DNA of 64,000 nucleotides from assembly GCA_035283185.1 (NCBI GenBank), contig DATEUJ010000211.1:56547-120546 (forward strand). The letters are read 5' to 3'. Shown one piece after another: positions 43,338 to 51,020 of the stretch; position 1 is the stretch's first letter; each line of letters starts with the position of its first letter. The translations under genes were made by a program, and so were the position numbers. Below the pieces are notes generated by a model that had not been told where the DNA came from, did no database searches, and saw only the letters and a program-made list of their open reading frames with translations. Source of the DNA: DASSFZ01 sp035283185. GTDB taxonomy: Bacteria > Chloroflexota > Anaerolineae > Fen-1058.

Positions 43338-43508
43338 ATGTTTGAGTATAGCACGACTCCGTCACGCTTCGTCGCACTGGATATCCACAAGGAGTACCTC
43401 GTGGCTGTCGGAGTGAACGCCCGGGCAGAGACGGTCTTGGGGTTACAGCGGATGTCCAATTCCTCGGCCGCGCCCATGAAGTTCCCTGCCCAGACCGTCC
43501 CGATCTAA
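43338..43508 (+). pseudogene. IS110-family transposase, N-terminal remnant
   Basis: A 56-codon frame whose first part, SRFVALDIHKEYLVAVGVNA, matches the start of the IS110 DEDD-type (RuvC-like) transposase domain, with the first catalytic Asp in ALDIHKEY. The similarity ends after about 38 residues and the frame stops at 43508; no DEDD remainder or C-terminal Ser domain follows. It is a scrap left by an old insertion or deletion beside the ABC exporter operon. Confidence 0.75.
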
Positions 43509-43510
43509 GC

Positions 43511-43516
43511 TATAAT
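43511..43516 (+). promoter_or_regulatory. -10 box for the antitoxin-like ORF
   Basis: TATAAT 28 bases before the GTG at 43545; AGGAG lies between. No good -35 hexamer at the expected distance. Confidence 0.35.
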
Positions 43517-43544
43517 AGCACCGTCAAGGCCAGGAGCTGTCGCC

Positions 43545-43733
43545 GTGTCGATATCACCTCACACTATTGATCCACAGCAGGTAATTGAGCGAATCGACGC
43601 CGCTATCCGCGAACTCGAAGCGTTGCGCCGCCAGTTCACAGCGCCAACAGCCATGCCTGATCTGGCCGAGAAGTTGTTCGGTGCTCTCGGACAGGGCACA
43701 TGGGATGAGTATGACTCTCACCTCACCCAATAA
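43545..43733 (+). CDS. Small antitoxin-like protein, toxin partner absent
   Basis: A 62-residue protein: a helical start (QQVIERIDAAIRELEALRRQ) and then LAEKLFGALGQGTWDEYD, a block I associate with short proteins encoded in front of PIN-domain (VapC-type) toxins in Chloroflexota and cyanobacteria, where it binds the toxin. Here the protein stops right after the block (DSHLTQ) instead of continuing into the usual aromatic tail, and no toxin gene follows: the next gene is convergent. So it is probably a truncated or orphan antitoxin. GTG start with AGGAG ten bases upstream. The assignment rests on motif memory, not a search. Confidence 0.5.
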   Translation: MSISPHTIDPQQVIERIDAAIRELEALRRQFTAPTAMPDLAEKLFGALGQGTWDEYDSHLTQ

Positions 43734-43754
43734 ACCCAACTGGAAAGCAGCCGG

Positions 43755-44945
43755 CTACGGCAGGTAGATCTGCACCATGCCTGAATTGGCGATTCCAGCC
43801 GCTTCGCTCGAACCGCCGAGGAGATAGAAGCGCCCGCTGATCGAGGCGCCGCCGACGCCGTGAATCGGCTGTAGCGTATCTGGCCCCGGTCGCCAGGCAT
43901 TGTCGCCAGGCTCGAATATCTCGAGTGAGCCGAGCGTCTCGCGGCCGCTGACGATGACCTCGCCGCCGGCAACCATGATTCTGCCGTCCACCACGGCCGC
44001 TGCGAACCCGGCGCGCGCGATGTTCAGGGGTGGGCCGGCGCTCCACGTCTCGGTCGCCGGATCGAAAATCTCGACCGCGTTCGTTTCGCCGCCTGCGCCG
44101 CGACCGCCGATCGGCCATATCTTGCCCTCAAAAGCGACTGCGTTCGCGTGGTCACGCGGATGAAGCCCGCCCGAAAGAATACGCCACTCGCCGGTGTCCG
44201 GCGTGAACTCCAGCAGACTGTCACTATCCCCCATGCCGCCTGCCACGTAGACCTTGTCGCCGATCGTCACCGCCGCGCCGGACATGCGCCGCTCGGGCAT
44301 GGAGCCGAGTTCGCTCCACGCGTTCGCCGCCGGATCGTATCGCCACACGGTGTTCGTGGGATTGAAGCCGCCTGCTGTCGAGCCGCCGAACACGTACAGG
44401 TATCCGCCGTGCGCGGCCGCCATGAGGTGATGGCGACCATCCGGCATGCCGGCCAGCGCTTCCCATTCATCCGCAGCCGGATCGTAACGATCCAGCCGCG
44501 ACTCGCCGCCGAAGCCGCCGGGCACGTAGATCATACCATCCAGCACGACGGCGGGCATTTCGGATCGATACGGCGGGATCATAGGCTTGCCCATCGTCCA
44601 CACGGCGTGCGCCGGGGCTGGCCCCCGAATGCCTCTATCGGGGGCTGGCGTGGGCGTCAGCGCAAGTGTAGGCAGGGCAGCGGTCGGCGATTCGAGTGTG
44701 ACGACTTCTCTCGCCGCAGCGGTTGGCGCGGGAGTCGACGTGGCCGGGGGTGTTGCCGCCGGCGAAGGCATGCACGCCATCAGCAGCAATCCCGTTACAA
44801 ATGCTCCACACTGAAGTTTGGCAAATCGCTGGAGTGCAGCCTTCAGGCTGCCATATGTGGCGGTCAAGCAGGCTGAAGCCTGCACTCCATCCGCCATATA
44901 TGGTTGTTGCCAAAGTCCAGTTCCGCAGAGAAAGCACTTGCTCAT
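43755..44945 (-). CDS. Kelch-repeat lipoprotein with repeat-derived N-terminal extension
   Basis: A 396-residue protein. The lipobox is LLLMAC with Cys near 58, followed by a Pro/Thr/Ala linker and a kelch beta-propeller of about six blades (residues 115-395) with the repeated pattern MxxxRxxxAAxxxGxxYVxGGxxxG and WxxxxxMPxxR, e.g. AVTIGDKVYVAGGMGD, ALAGMPDGRHHLMAA. It is thus a surface-anchored propeller. The first about 45 residues before the signal peptide are encoded largely by a palindromic element (44831-44903) read in frame; the ATG at 44945 does have GGAG eight bases upstream. It follows the permease/propeller fusion gene after only 17 bases, so the two are in one operon and probably work together. 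Confidence 0.8.
   Translation of the reverse strand: MSKCFLCGTGLWQQPYMADGVQASACLTATYGSLKAALQRFAKLQCGAFVTGLLLMACMPSPAATPPATSTPAPTAAAREVVTLESPTAALPTLALTPTPAPDRGIRGPAPAHAVWTMGKPMIPPYRSEMPAVVLDGMIYVPGGFGGESRLDRYDPAADEWEALAGMPDGRHHLMAAAHGGYLYVFGGSTAGGFNPTNTVWRYDPAANAWSELGSMPERRMSGAAVTIGDKVYVAGGMGDSDSLLEFTPDTGEWRILSGGLHPRDHANAVAFEGKIWPIGGRGAGGETNAVEIFDPATETWSAGPPLNIARAGFAAAVVDGRIMVAGGEVIVSGRETLGSLEIFEPGDNAWRPGPDTLQPIHGVGGASISGRFYLLGGSSEAAGIANSGMVQIYLP
44831..44903. repeat. Palindromic element inside a coding region, interleaved arms
   Basis: Arm A GGAGTGCAGCCTTCAGGCTG (44831-44850) pairs with A' (44869-44888) at 18 of 20 positions. Arm B CCATATGTGGCGG (44851-44863) pairs with B' (44891-44903) at 12 of 13. 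The order A-B-A'-B' is interleaved rather than nested. The element is read through in frame by the kelch lipoprotein gene. Confidence 0.75.
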
Positions 44946-44962
44946 GGATTCCGCTCCGTTTC

Positions 44963-47215
44963 CTACTGGCTTTCGCCGATCGCATACAAAAAGCCCTCTC
45001 GAATCGCGACGTAAAGTCGTCCGGGAACAACCGCGCCGCCCGCGACAACTTCACCTTGCTCGAGGGCTATGTGCCAGACAGGTTCACCGGATTCAGGCTC
45101 GAACGCGAAACAGGCAGCAGCCGGGTGACCTTGCTGGATGTCGGCGCAGACATAGATGGTGGAATCGCCATCGACGCCGATCGCGCGGCTCGGGTTCTGC
45201 GGGTTTTTCACATTGCCGAGCACGCGGCCGGTCGGGTCCAGCCAGGCCATTTGCGTCGGCGCTCGGGCCGAGCCATACTGTATCCAGATAGTCTGATCGC
45301 GGGTGATGCCGGCGTCGCTCGGCGGCCAGATGCTGATGCGACCGGCTTGCCATGCAGCCACCTGCGCGACTCTGGCATCCGATCCGTCTTGCCGCCACTC
45401 GCTGACGATGTGCCCGGCCAGCAAGTAGGTCCGCCCGTCCGCGCCGGCGAGGTAGCGTGAGAACTCGGTCGGCAGACCGACGAAGACATGAAGCGATCCT
45501 TCGACAGCGCGCAGCAGGCCGTTCTCCAGGAATACCCACTCGCCGTTTGGGCTGATCTGCGGCGGGCGCTCGGACTGAAACGCCGTCTTGCGCGCGCGTT
45601 CTCGCCACAGCGACTGGCCCTCCGGCGAGACGGCCTGCACGAACCCGCCGCCATGCGCGTAATAGATCGTCCCGTCGGGCGCGACGATTGGCCCCGAAAC
45701 GGCGATACCCTTTTCGGGTCGAAAGCGCCACTTTAATCCCCCATCTGGCGCGACAGCCGACAACCCTTCTTCGTCCGCGACGTAGACGTTCCCCGCCGCG
45801 TCGAGCGCCGGCGTGCCGACCGGCTTGGTGGGCAGCGCCGCCTGCCAGCGCACACTGCCACCGGAGTCGATCGCGTGCAGCGTGCCGCCCTTCGACGCAA
45901 TGTACAGTGTTCCATCTGCCGCGACCGCCGGCCCGCCGACGAACCCGCTCGCGTCTTCAAACACCCACTCGATCTTTGGGGCAGCCGATGGGCCATGGGC
46001 AGGCGTCCACAGCGTTCCCCACGGATCGTGCCGCTCCATCGCCCACCAGTGCTCGCCCGGAATCGCCAGGTCGGCGACCGGGCCTTGCGGCTGCGCGGCA
46101 GCCTGCGCGTTCAGGAACGAGATGCCTGCTGCGCCGATCGCGATCAGGCCGAGCGCCAGCGAGGCGCCCATCAGCACTTTGCGATCTCGGTCGCTGAACG
46201 GCGACATGATACGCTCTTCGATCCACGCGCCGGCGCGGCCCAGCGTCCTCGAATACAAGGTCGGCCTGGACGCCGGGGCCAGGCGCAGACGCTGGCGCAT
46301 GCCCTGCCCCACCAGGTTGAAGCCGAGGATAGCCATGAAAATCACGCTGCCCACGGCGAACATGCCCCATGGATCTTCGAGGAACGAGTGCGAGGACGTC
46401 GCCAGCAGTTGCCCTAATTCAGGCATCCCACTCGCGCGGTGCGCCGAGTAATCTTCGGCGGCATACCAATAGTCGCTGCCGACGTAGTAGCCCAGGAAGC
46501 CCAGTTGTGCGCTAACCATCAGCGCGCCGCTCACCTCGAACGCAAACAGCATCCAGGCAAGCGGTAGAATCTGCCGCCTGACGTGGCGCACGACGATCTG
46601 AAGGCCCGACTCGCCCAGCCCGCGCGCCGACTCGACGTAGTCCTCGCCTTTGACGATGCGCGTCTGGTCGCGCACCACCCGCGCCGTCTCCGCCCAGCCA
46701 GTGATCGACAGGCCGATGACGAATGCGAGCACGCCGATCTCGACGCCGACGGCTGCGATGGCCGCCAGCGCCACGATCAGCACGGGCAGCGTGAGCGCGA
46801 CGCCTATCGCCGTGTCGAGCGCGCGGCCCATCCGCCCGGCCAACCAGCCTGCGCCAAGCCCGATTATCAAGCCTAGCGCCAGGCGCACTGCCGCGACGAT
46901 GGATACCAGCACGATCGCCGGGCCGATGCCCCACAGCAGGCGGCTGAGCAAATCACGGCCCAGCGCGTCCGAGCCGAGGGGGAAGCCGGGCGTAAACGCC
47001 GCGAACGGTCGCGTATCCCACTGATCGCCGACTTTGATCACCGGGTTCTCTTCCAGCGGATCGCGCGGCGCGAGCTTAGGCCCGGCGATCGCCAGCGCGG
47101 CGACGAGCAGCACCAGCAGTCCACCAGTAATCAGTGACCAGATGGTGCGCCGCAAGCCACGCGGGGATGACAGGGCGACAGGTGCGGCGGACGTATTCGT
47201 TGATTCGTTGCTCAT
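44963..47215 (-). CDS. Peptide/nickel-type ABC permease (DppC-like) fused to PQQ-like beta-propeller
   Basis: A 750-residue protein. Residues 1-330 are a DppC/OppC-type permease: one N-terminal membrane segment, the loop PLGSDALGRDLLSRLLWG (the signature of this subfamily), five further segments and the EAA-like ATPase-contact loop ARGLGESGLQIVVRHVRRQI. An extra membrane segment (about 353-372) follows, and residues about 385-750 form a beta-propeller of PQQ/pyrrolo-quinoline-type repeats (GTLYIASKGGTLHAIDSGGSVRW-like units, e.g. NVYVADEEGLSAVAPDGGLK) which would lie outside the cell. This replaces or adds to a solute-binding function on the permease itself. Its N-terminus (SNESTNTS) is encoded by an octad repeat. 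Partner genes: DppB-like permease upstream, kelch lipoprotein downstream; no ATPase here. Confidence 0.88.
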   Translation of the reverse strand: MSNESTNTSAAPVALSSPRGLRRTIWSLITGGLLVLLVAALAIAGPKLAPRDPLEENPVIKVGDQWDTRPFAAFTPGFPLGSDALGRDLLSRLLWGIGPAIVLVSIVAAVRLALGLIIGLGAGWLAGRMGRALDTAIGVALTLPVLIVALAAIAAVGVEIGVLAFVIGLSITGWAETARVVRDQTRIVKGEDYVESARGLGESGLQIVVRHVRRQILPLAWMLFAFEVSGALMVSAQLGFLGYYVGSDYWYAAEDYSAHRASGMPELGQLLATSSHSFLEDPWGMFAVGSVIFMAILGFNLVGQGMRQRLRLAPASRPTLYSRTLGRAGAWIEERIMSPFSDRDRKVLMGASLALGLIAIGAAGISFLNAQAAAQPQGPVADLAIPGEHWWAMERHDPWGTLWTPAHGPSAAPKIEWVFEDASGFVGGPAVAADGTLYIASKGGTLHAIDSGGSVRWQAALPTKPVGTPALDAAGNVYVADEEGLSAVAPDGGLKWRFRPEKGIAVSGPIVAPDGTIYYAHGGGFVQAVSPEGQSLWRERARKTAFQSERPPQISPNGEWVFLENGLLRAVEGSLHVFVGLPTEFSRYLAGADGRTYLLAGHIVSEWRQDGSDARVAQVAAWQAGRISIWPPSDAGITRDQTIWIQYGSARAPTQMAWLDPTGRVLGNVKNPQNPSRAIGVDGDSTIYVCADIQQGHPAAACFAFEPESGEPVWHIALEQGEVVAGGAVVPGRLYVAIREGFLYAIGESQ

Positions 47216-47222
47216 TCGTTGA
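47195..47222. repeat. Octad repeat encoding the N-terminus of the permease fusion
   Basis: Minus-strand units AACGAATG, AGCAACGAATC, AACGAATA. The same family occurs at 219-258, near 6580-6605 and inside priA. Here the units encode the first residues (MSNESTNT) of the fusion protein. Confidence 0.65.
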
Positions 47223-47276
47223 CGCCGTCCGCTTTGTCGTTATCGTAGACGTATCCTGCACGCGCTCTAATCCACT

Positions 47277-48248
47277 TCAAGCTGGCGCAGGCTCGAGCTC
47301 GGGAGCGCGCACGCGCGGGTCGAACGCGCGCACCAGGATCGACGCGATGAGGTCGGCGATCAGGAACAGCGCAGCGAAGACAGTCACCAGCGCGGCCACG
47401 AGCGGCGGGTTTAGGAAATAGATCGTCGCGCCGGCGCCGGCGCTGGTAGCAGTGGGCACGAGTGTCGAGGCCAGAAGGCGGCCAACGCCGGGCCAGTTGA
47501 ACAGCCACTCGACGACGATCAGCTCGGCCATCAGCAGGCGCGCCGATCCGGCGATCGTCAGCACAACCGGCGCGACGATGTTGCGCAGCGCGCCGCGCTC
47601 TCGTATGTTTTTCCACGGGTGACCCAGGCTGCGCGCTGTGACGACGTATTGCTTGTCCAGCTCAGCGACGAGCAGGCCGGAGATCACCACCGCGATCTGC
47701 GCCGTTGGCCTGAGCATCAGCGTCACGACGGGCAGCACCAGGTGAATGTCCCAGCCGAACCCCTGCGTCGGGAACGGCATGCCCGTGCCCGGCCCGCGCC
47801 AGATCACGTAAGCGAACATGGCGACGATGAGCAGCGTGCCGAGATAAAAGCTCGGCGTCGCCAGGCCGATGGTGGAGAAGATCGTCATCCAGCGCGCAAC
47901 GCGGGGCGGATTCGTGCGGACGGCGCGCATGCCCAGGAACCAGCCGACGATGATGCTGAGCGTGAGCGCGATCGACAGCAGGCCGAGGCTGGCGAGGGTA
48001 GCCTGCAACACCACCTCGCCGAGCGGCGCGCCCGAACCGGGAACCGCTCCCAGCCCCGACTCTGGGATTTGCTGGAGGTAGCCGAAGTAGGTCGGGAGCA
48101 GAGGCTCCGGATCGATCAATGGGGCGAGGAACGGGTTGCGCGCTGCGCGCAGCGGCCGCGCGAGGTGCGCGTAGGCGAACCCAAAGAAGTGCGCCAGGAA
48201 CAAAGCGATCGGAATGATGGCCAGACGGCGGACGACGAATCGAGTCAC
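47277..48248 (-). CDS. Peptide/nickel-type ABC permease (DppB-like)
   Basis: A 323-residue integral membrane protein with the DppB topology: TM1, a large outside loop, then five membrane segments. Conserved parts are LSLIVGWFLGMRAV-like helix 2 (SIIVGWFLGMRAVRTN), TPSFYLGTLLI, the ATPase-contact loop VVTARSLGHPWKNIRERGAL and the late VEWLFNWPGVGRL, which is the subfamily signature (the usual form is ETIFxxPGlG). It would pair with the fused DppC-like permease as a heterodimer. GTG start at 48248 with AGGAG eight bases upstream. First gene of a three-gene minus-strand operon. Confidence 0.9.
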   Translation of the reverse strand: MTRFVVRRLAIIPIALFLAHFFGFAYAHLARPLRAARNPFLAPLIDPEPLLPTYFGYLQQIPESGLGAVPGSGAPLGEVVLQATLASLGLLSIALTLSIIVGWFLGMRAVRTNPPRVARWMTIFSTIGLATPSFYLGTLLIVAMFAYVIWRGPGTGMPFPTQGFGWDIHLVLPVVTLMLRPTAQIAVVISGLLVAELDKQYVVTARSLGHPWKNIRERGALRNIVAPVVLTIAGSARLLMAELIVVEWLFNWPGVGRLLASTLVPTATSAGAGATIYFLNPPLVAALVTVFAALFLIADLIASILVRAFDPRVRAPELEPAPA

Positions 48249-48587
48249 AGCGGCGTCTCCTGAAAGCCAGGTCGAAGTCGGCGGGTAAGGTGGGGCGGCC
48301 GGTCAGGCGCGTGCATCCAATATACCACCGAATTGCCAGAGAAGGTTCATGCAGCCCCCACTTTCCTCAGAGAAACCGGAGTTGCACGCTCGGAATTCAC
48401 GGGCGCGGCCGGTGCCTACTGCGGGTGGTCACAGGTTGCGTTTTTCTGCGCTCTGTAACCCAGCGGTCGACCCCCGCGCACAGCGCGGGTCAGTGCGCAG
48501 CCTCCCTGTGGGACAGACCCGCTTTGAGCGTGGGCCGGTGTAGCAGGGCCACGAAAGGGTTGAGAGGGTTCCGATTCGTGGTAAAAT
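48249..48587. other. Intergenic region between divergent permease and pdxS genes
   Basis: About 340 bp without a convincing gene. Contains a GC-rich imperfect palindrome around 48465-48495 (CGCGCACAGCGCG) and CAGCGGTC/GACCCGC-type short inverted repeats. Promoters for both flanking operons should lie here; only the pdxS one is recognisable. Confidence 0.5.
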
Positions 48588-48619
48588 TATAATAGCCCCA
48601 CGGCATTGCCCGCTGGGGC
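48588..48619 (+). promoter_or_regulatory. pdxS -10 box and leader hairpin
   Basis: TATAAT at 48588-48593 in an A/T-rich stretch; the best -35 candidates (TTGAGA, 22 bp away, or GGTTCC) are poor. A GCCCCA/TGGGGC hairpin (48595-48600 with 48614-48619) would be at the very 5' end of the mRNA, ahead of the ribosome site GAGGAGAGAG. Confidence 0.45.
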
Positions 48620-48635
48620 GAGGAGAGAGCAAAAT

Positions 48636-49523
48636 ATGGACAAGGAAGTCGGAACTATCACAATCAAGCGGGGCCTGGCCCAGATGCTGAAGGGCGGCGT
48701 GATCATGGACGTGGTGACGCCGGAGCATGCCAAAATCGCCGAGGATGCGGGCGCGTGTGCGGTCATGGCGCTGGAGCGCGTCCCAGCCGACATTCGCGTG
48801 CAGGGCGGCGTGGCGCGCATGAGCGATCCGGAGCTGATCCTGCGCATCATGGATGCAGTCACCATCCCGGTCATGGCCAAGTGCCGCATCGGCCACTTCG
48901 TCGAGGCGCAGATTCTGGAAACGATCGGCGTCGACTTTATCGACGAGAGCGAGGTTCTGACGCCAGCCGACGAGGCGCATCACATCAACAAGCACAACTT
49001 CAAGGTGCCGTTCGTGTGCGGCTGCCGCAACCTGGGCGAGGCGCTGCGGCGCATCGGCGAAGGCGCGGCGATGATTCGCACCAAAGGCGAGGCGGGCACC
49101 GGGGACGTGGTCGAAGCGGTGCGCCACGCCCGCGCCGTTGTCGGCGAGATTCGCCGCCTGACGACGATGGCCGACGAAGAGATGATGGCGTACGCCAAGG
49201 AGATCGGCGCGCCGTACGAGCTGGTCGTCGAGACGAAGGAACTAGGCCGGCTGCCGGTCGTCAACTTCGCGGCCGGCGGCGTCGCCACTCCGGCCGATGC
49301 GGCGTTGATGATGCAGCTCGGGGTCGATGGCGTCTTCGTCGGCTCGGGCATCTTCAAGTCGGGCGATCCAGCCAGGCGCGGGAAGGCCATCGTTCAGGCC
49401 GTGACGCACTACGACGATCCGGCCATCCTGGCCGAAGTCAGCAAGAGCCTGGGCGAGCCGATGGTCGGGCGCACCGTCATGTCTATCCCTGAGCCTGAGC
49501 GACTCGCGCCGCGCGGATGGTAG
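48636..49523 (+). CDS. pdxS: Pyridoxal 5'-phosphate synthase subunit PdxS
   Basis: A 295-residue TIM-barrel synthase of normal length. The conserved N-terminus (GTITIKRGLAQMLKGGVIMD), catalytic Lys82 (MAKCRIGHF) and Lys150 (MIRTKGEAGTGD), Asp25 and the C-terminal GTAVMSIP-like block are present (here GRTVMSIPEPERLAPRGW). The enzyme makes PLP from ribose 5-phosphate, glyceraldehyde 3-phosphate and ammonia supplied by PdxT. ATG at 48636 follows GAGGAGAGAG. Its stop overlaps the next gene's start by 7 bases, and pdxT comes two genes later, so the whole block is an operon. Confidence 0.97.
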   Translation: MDKEVGTITIKRGLAQMLKGGVIMDVVTPEHAKIAEDAGACAVMALERVPADIRVQGGVARMSDPELILRIMDAVTIPVMAKCRIGHFVEAQILETIGVDFIDESEVLTPADEAHHINKHNFKVPFVCGCRNLGEALRRIGEGAAMIRTKGEAGTGDVVEAVRHARAVVGEIRRLTTMADEEMMAYAKEIGAPYELVVETKELGRLPVVNFAAGGVATPADAALMMQLGVDGVFVGSGIFKSGDPARRGKAIVQAVTHYDDPAILAEVSKSLGEPMVGRTVMSIPEPERLAPRGW

Positions 49524-50047
49524 ACGAAGAGGCGAACCTTGCGAAGGCGCGAAGCGTGAAACCTTCGCAAGGTTACAACCTTCGTGAGGCGACGCCAGCC
49601 GACATCCCCACGCTGGTGAATCATCGACGCCGGATGTTCGAGGATATGGCTTCGGCTGGCGGGACGCCGTACGATCTCGCCGCGCTCGACGCGATGGACG
49701 TCGCGTACGCCGCGCACCTGAGCCTGGGCTTGGTCGATGGCGTGGAGCGCGCGTGGGTGATCGAATCGAGCAGTCAGATTGTCGCCAGCGGCGCGGTGTT
49801 GTTCTCGGAATGGTTGCCGCGCCCGAGCGACCTGACGGGGCGGCTCGCCTATCTGCACAGCGTTTACACGCTGCCCGAGTACCGCCGGCGCGGACTGGCG
49901 CGATGGATCGTCGAGACGGCTATCGATTTCTGCCGGGCGCAGGGATTACGCCGGCTCGTCCTGCATGCCAGTCGTGACGGCCGGCCGCTGTACGAGGCGA
50001 TGGGATTTGTGCCGACAAATGAGATGAGGTTAGTTTTATCATCATGA
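49517..50047 (+). CDS. GNAT-family N-acetyltransferase
   Basis: A 176-residue protein of the GNAT fold. The acetyl-CoA site is clear: LAYLHSVYTLPEYRRRGLAR with the Q/RxxGxG/A-type loop RRRGLA, then LVLHASRDGRPLYEAMGFVP. The substrate is unknown. The ATG lies inside the last codons of pdxS (GGATGGTAG), so translation is coupled. The first 25 residues are odd: they are encoded by a hairpin element (49535-49574) read in frame before the domain proper begins at YNLREATPADIP. It ends with an ATGA overlap with the next ORF. Confidence 0.88.
   Translation: MVDEEANLAKARSVKPSQGYNLREATPADIPTLVNHRRRMFEDMASAGGTPYDLAALDAMDVAYAAHLSLGLVDGVERAWVIESSSQIVASGAVLFSEWLPRPSDLTGRLAYLHSVYTLPEYRRRGLARWIVETAIDFCRAQGLRRLVLHASRDGRPLYEAMGFVPTNEMRLVLSS
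49535..49574. repeat. In-frame hairpin element at the 5' end of the GNAT gene
   Basis: AACCTTGCGAAGG (49535-49547) and CCTTCGCAAGGTT (49562-49574) are perfect 13-bp complements around a 14-base loop. Lies within codons 7-20 of the acetyltransferase gene. Confidence 0.75.
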
Positions 50048-50397
50048 CGACTTTAGAGAAGCTTCGGCTCTTCGAGCGTTATCTCGAATTGCTGAACGGC
50101 AATGCCGATGAGACATTGGATACCGTGCTTGACAAACTGCTTGAGCGCAAACGAGCAGAATTGGCGCGATACCGGGATGAGATGCGTGCCGAGCTCGACG
50201 CTTTCGAGAAACGCTATAACCTGACCTCCGCCGAGTTCTTTGAGAAATTTGAGCGGGGTGAACTAGGAGACGCAACCGACTTCTTCGACTGGTCGGCGAC
50301 CTGGCAGATGTACAACGACGCGCAGAAATATCTTCGTATTTTGTCGGAACCGCCTTCATTTCACCTGGTGCTGAAGAGTATCGAGAGTCGGACTTGA
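50044..50397 (+). CDS. Small acidic helical protein, TumA-like antitoxin candidate
   Basis: A 117-residue charged, mostly helical protein. The block TSAEFFEKFERGELGDATDFFDWS followed by MYNDAQKYLRIL resembles the antitoxins that accompany DUF6516/TumE-type toxins, where the conserved FxxGELGD and E/DW element is typical. Here no toxin gene is adjacent; it is inserted between the GNAT gene (ATGA overlap) and pdxT (stop and start 3 bases apart). It may be an orphan antitoxin kept in a housekeeping operon or a protein with a new role. The family assignment is from memory of the motif and uncertain. Confidence 0.6.
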   Translation: MTTLEKLRLFERYLELLNGNADETLDTVLDKLLERKRAELARYRDEMRAELDAFEKRYNLTSAEFFEKFERGELGDATDFFDWSATWQMYNDAQKYLRILSEPPSFHLVLKSIESRT

Positions 50398-50399
50398 CG

Positions 50400-51020
50400 A
50401 TGAAAATAGGAGTCCTGGCTCTGCAAGGAGCCTTCATTGAGCATGAACAAATGCTAAGCCGGCTCGGCGTCGAGACCTGCGAAGTGCGCCTGCCGAAGGA
50501 CCTCGTGGGTCTGGACGGCCTGATCATCCCGGGCGGCGAATCGACGACGATCGGCAAGCTGGCCGTGCAGTACGGCCTGATCGAGCCGCTGCGCGAGATG
50601 GCGTGCTCCGGCAGGCCCATGTGGGGCACGTGCGCGGGCATGATCTTCATGGCCCGGGACGCCGGGCGCGATCAGCCCCTGCTCGGCCTGATGGACGTGA
50701 AGGTAAAGCGCAACGCATTCGGACGGCAGGTCGATTCGTTCGAGGCGGACCTGCAGGTGAAAGGCATTGAAGGCGAGCGCCCCTTCCATGCGGTCTTCAT
50801 TCGGGCGCCGCTGATCGAATCGGTCGGCGATGGCATCGAGGTGCTATCCCGGATCGACTGGAACGGCGATCGAGTGATCGTCGCCGCGCGCCAGGGACGC
50901 CTGCTGGCGACGTCATTTCATCCCGAGCTGTCGGGCGACGATCGCGTGCACCGGCTCTTCTTGACATTGAGCGACGATCGGTCTGTTCACAACCATGATA
51001 CACCCCTTTCATCTTCGTGA
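50400..51020 (+). CDS. pdxT: Pyridoxal 5'-phosphate synthase glutaminase subunit PdxT
   Basis: A 206-residue class I-like glutaminase. The N-terminus MKIGVLALQGAFIEHEQML, the oxyanion region LIIPGGESTTIGKL, the nucleophile Cys78 in PMWGTCAGMI and the His174/Glu176 pair in TSFHPELS make a complete triad. It hydrolyses glutamine and channels ammonia to PdxS; twelve of each form the complex. Normal family length is about 190-200. The start ATG 50400 was chosen over an in-frame TTG two codons earlier. The 3' end overlaps the following gene by 26 bases. Confidence 0.97.
   Translation: MKIGVLALQGAFIEHEQMLSRLGVETCEVRLPKDLVGLDGLIIPGGESTTIGKLAVQYGLIEPLREMACSGRPMWGTCAGMIFMARDAGRDQPLLGLMDVKVKRNAFGRQVDSFEADLQVKGIEGERPFHAVFIRAPLIESVGDGIEVLSRIDWNGDRVIVAARQGRLLATSFHPELSGDDRVHRLFLTLSDDRSVHNHDTPLSSS

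Noticed and set aside
48349..48592. Short plus-strand frames before pdxS
   Set aside because: Two overlapping short frames, no ribosome site, Cys/Arg-rich random composition, and they run into the promoter.
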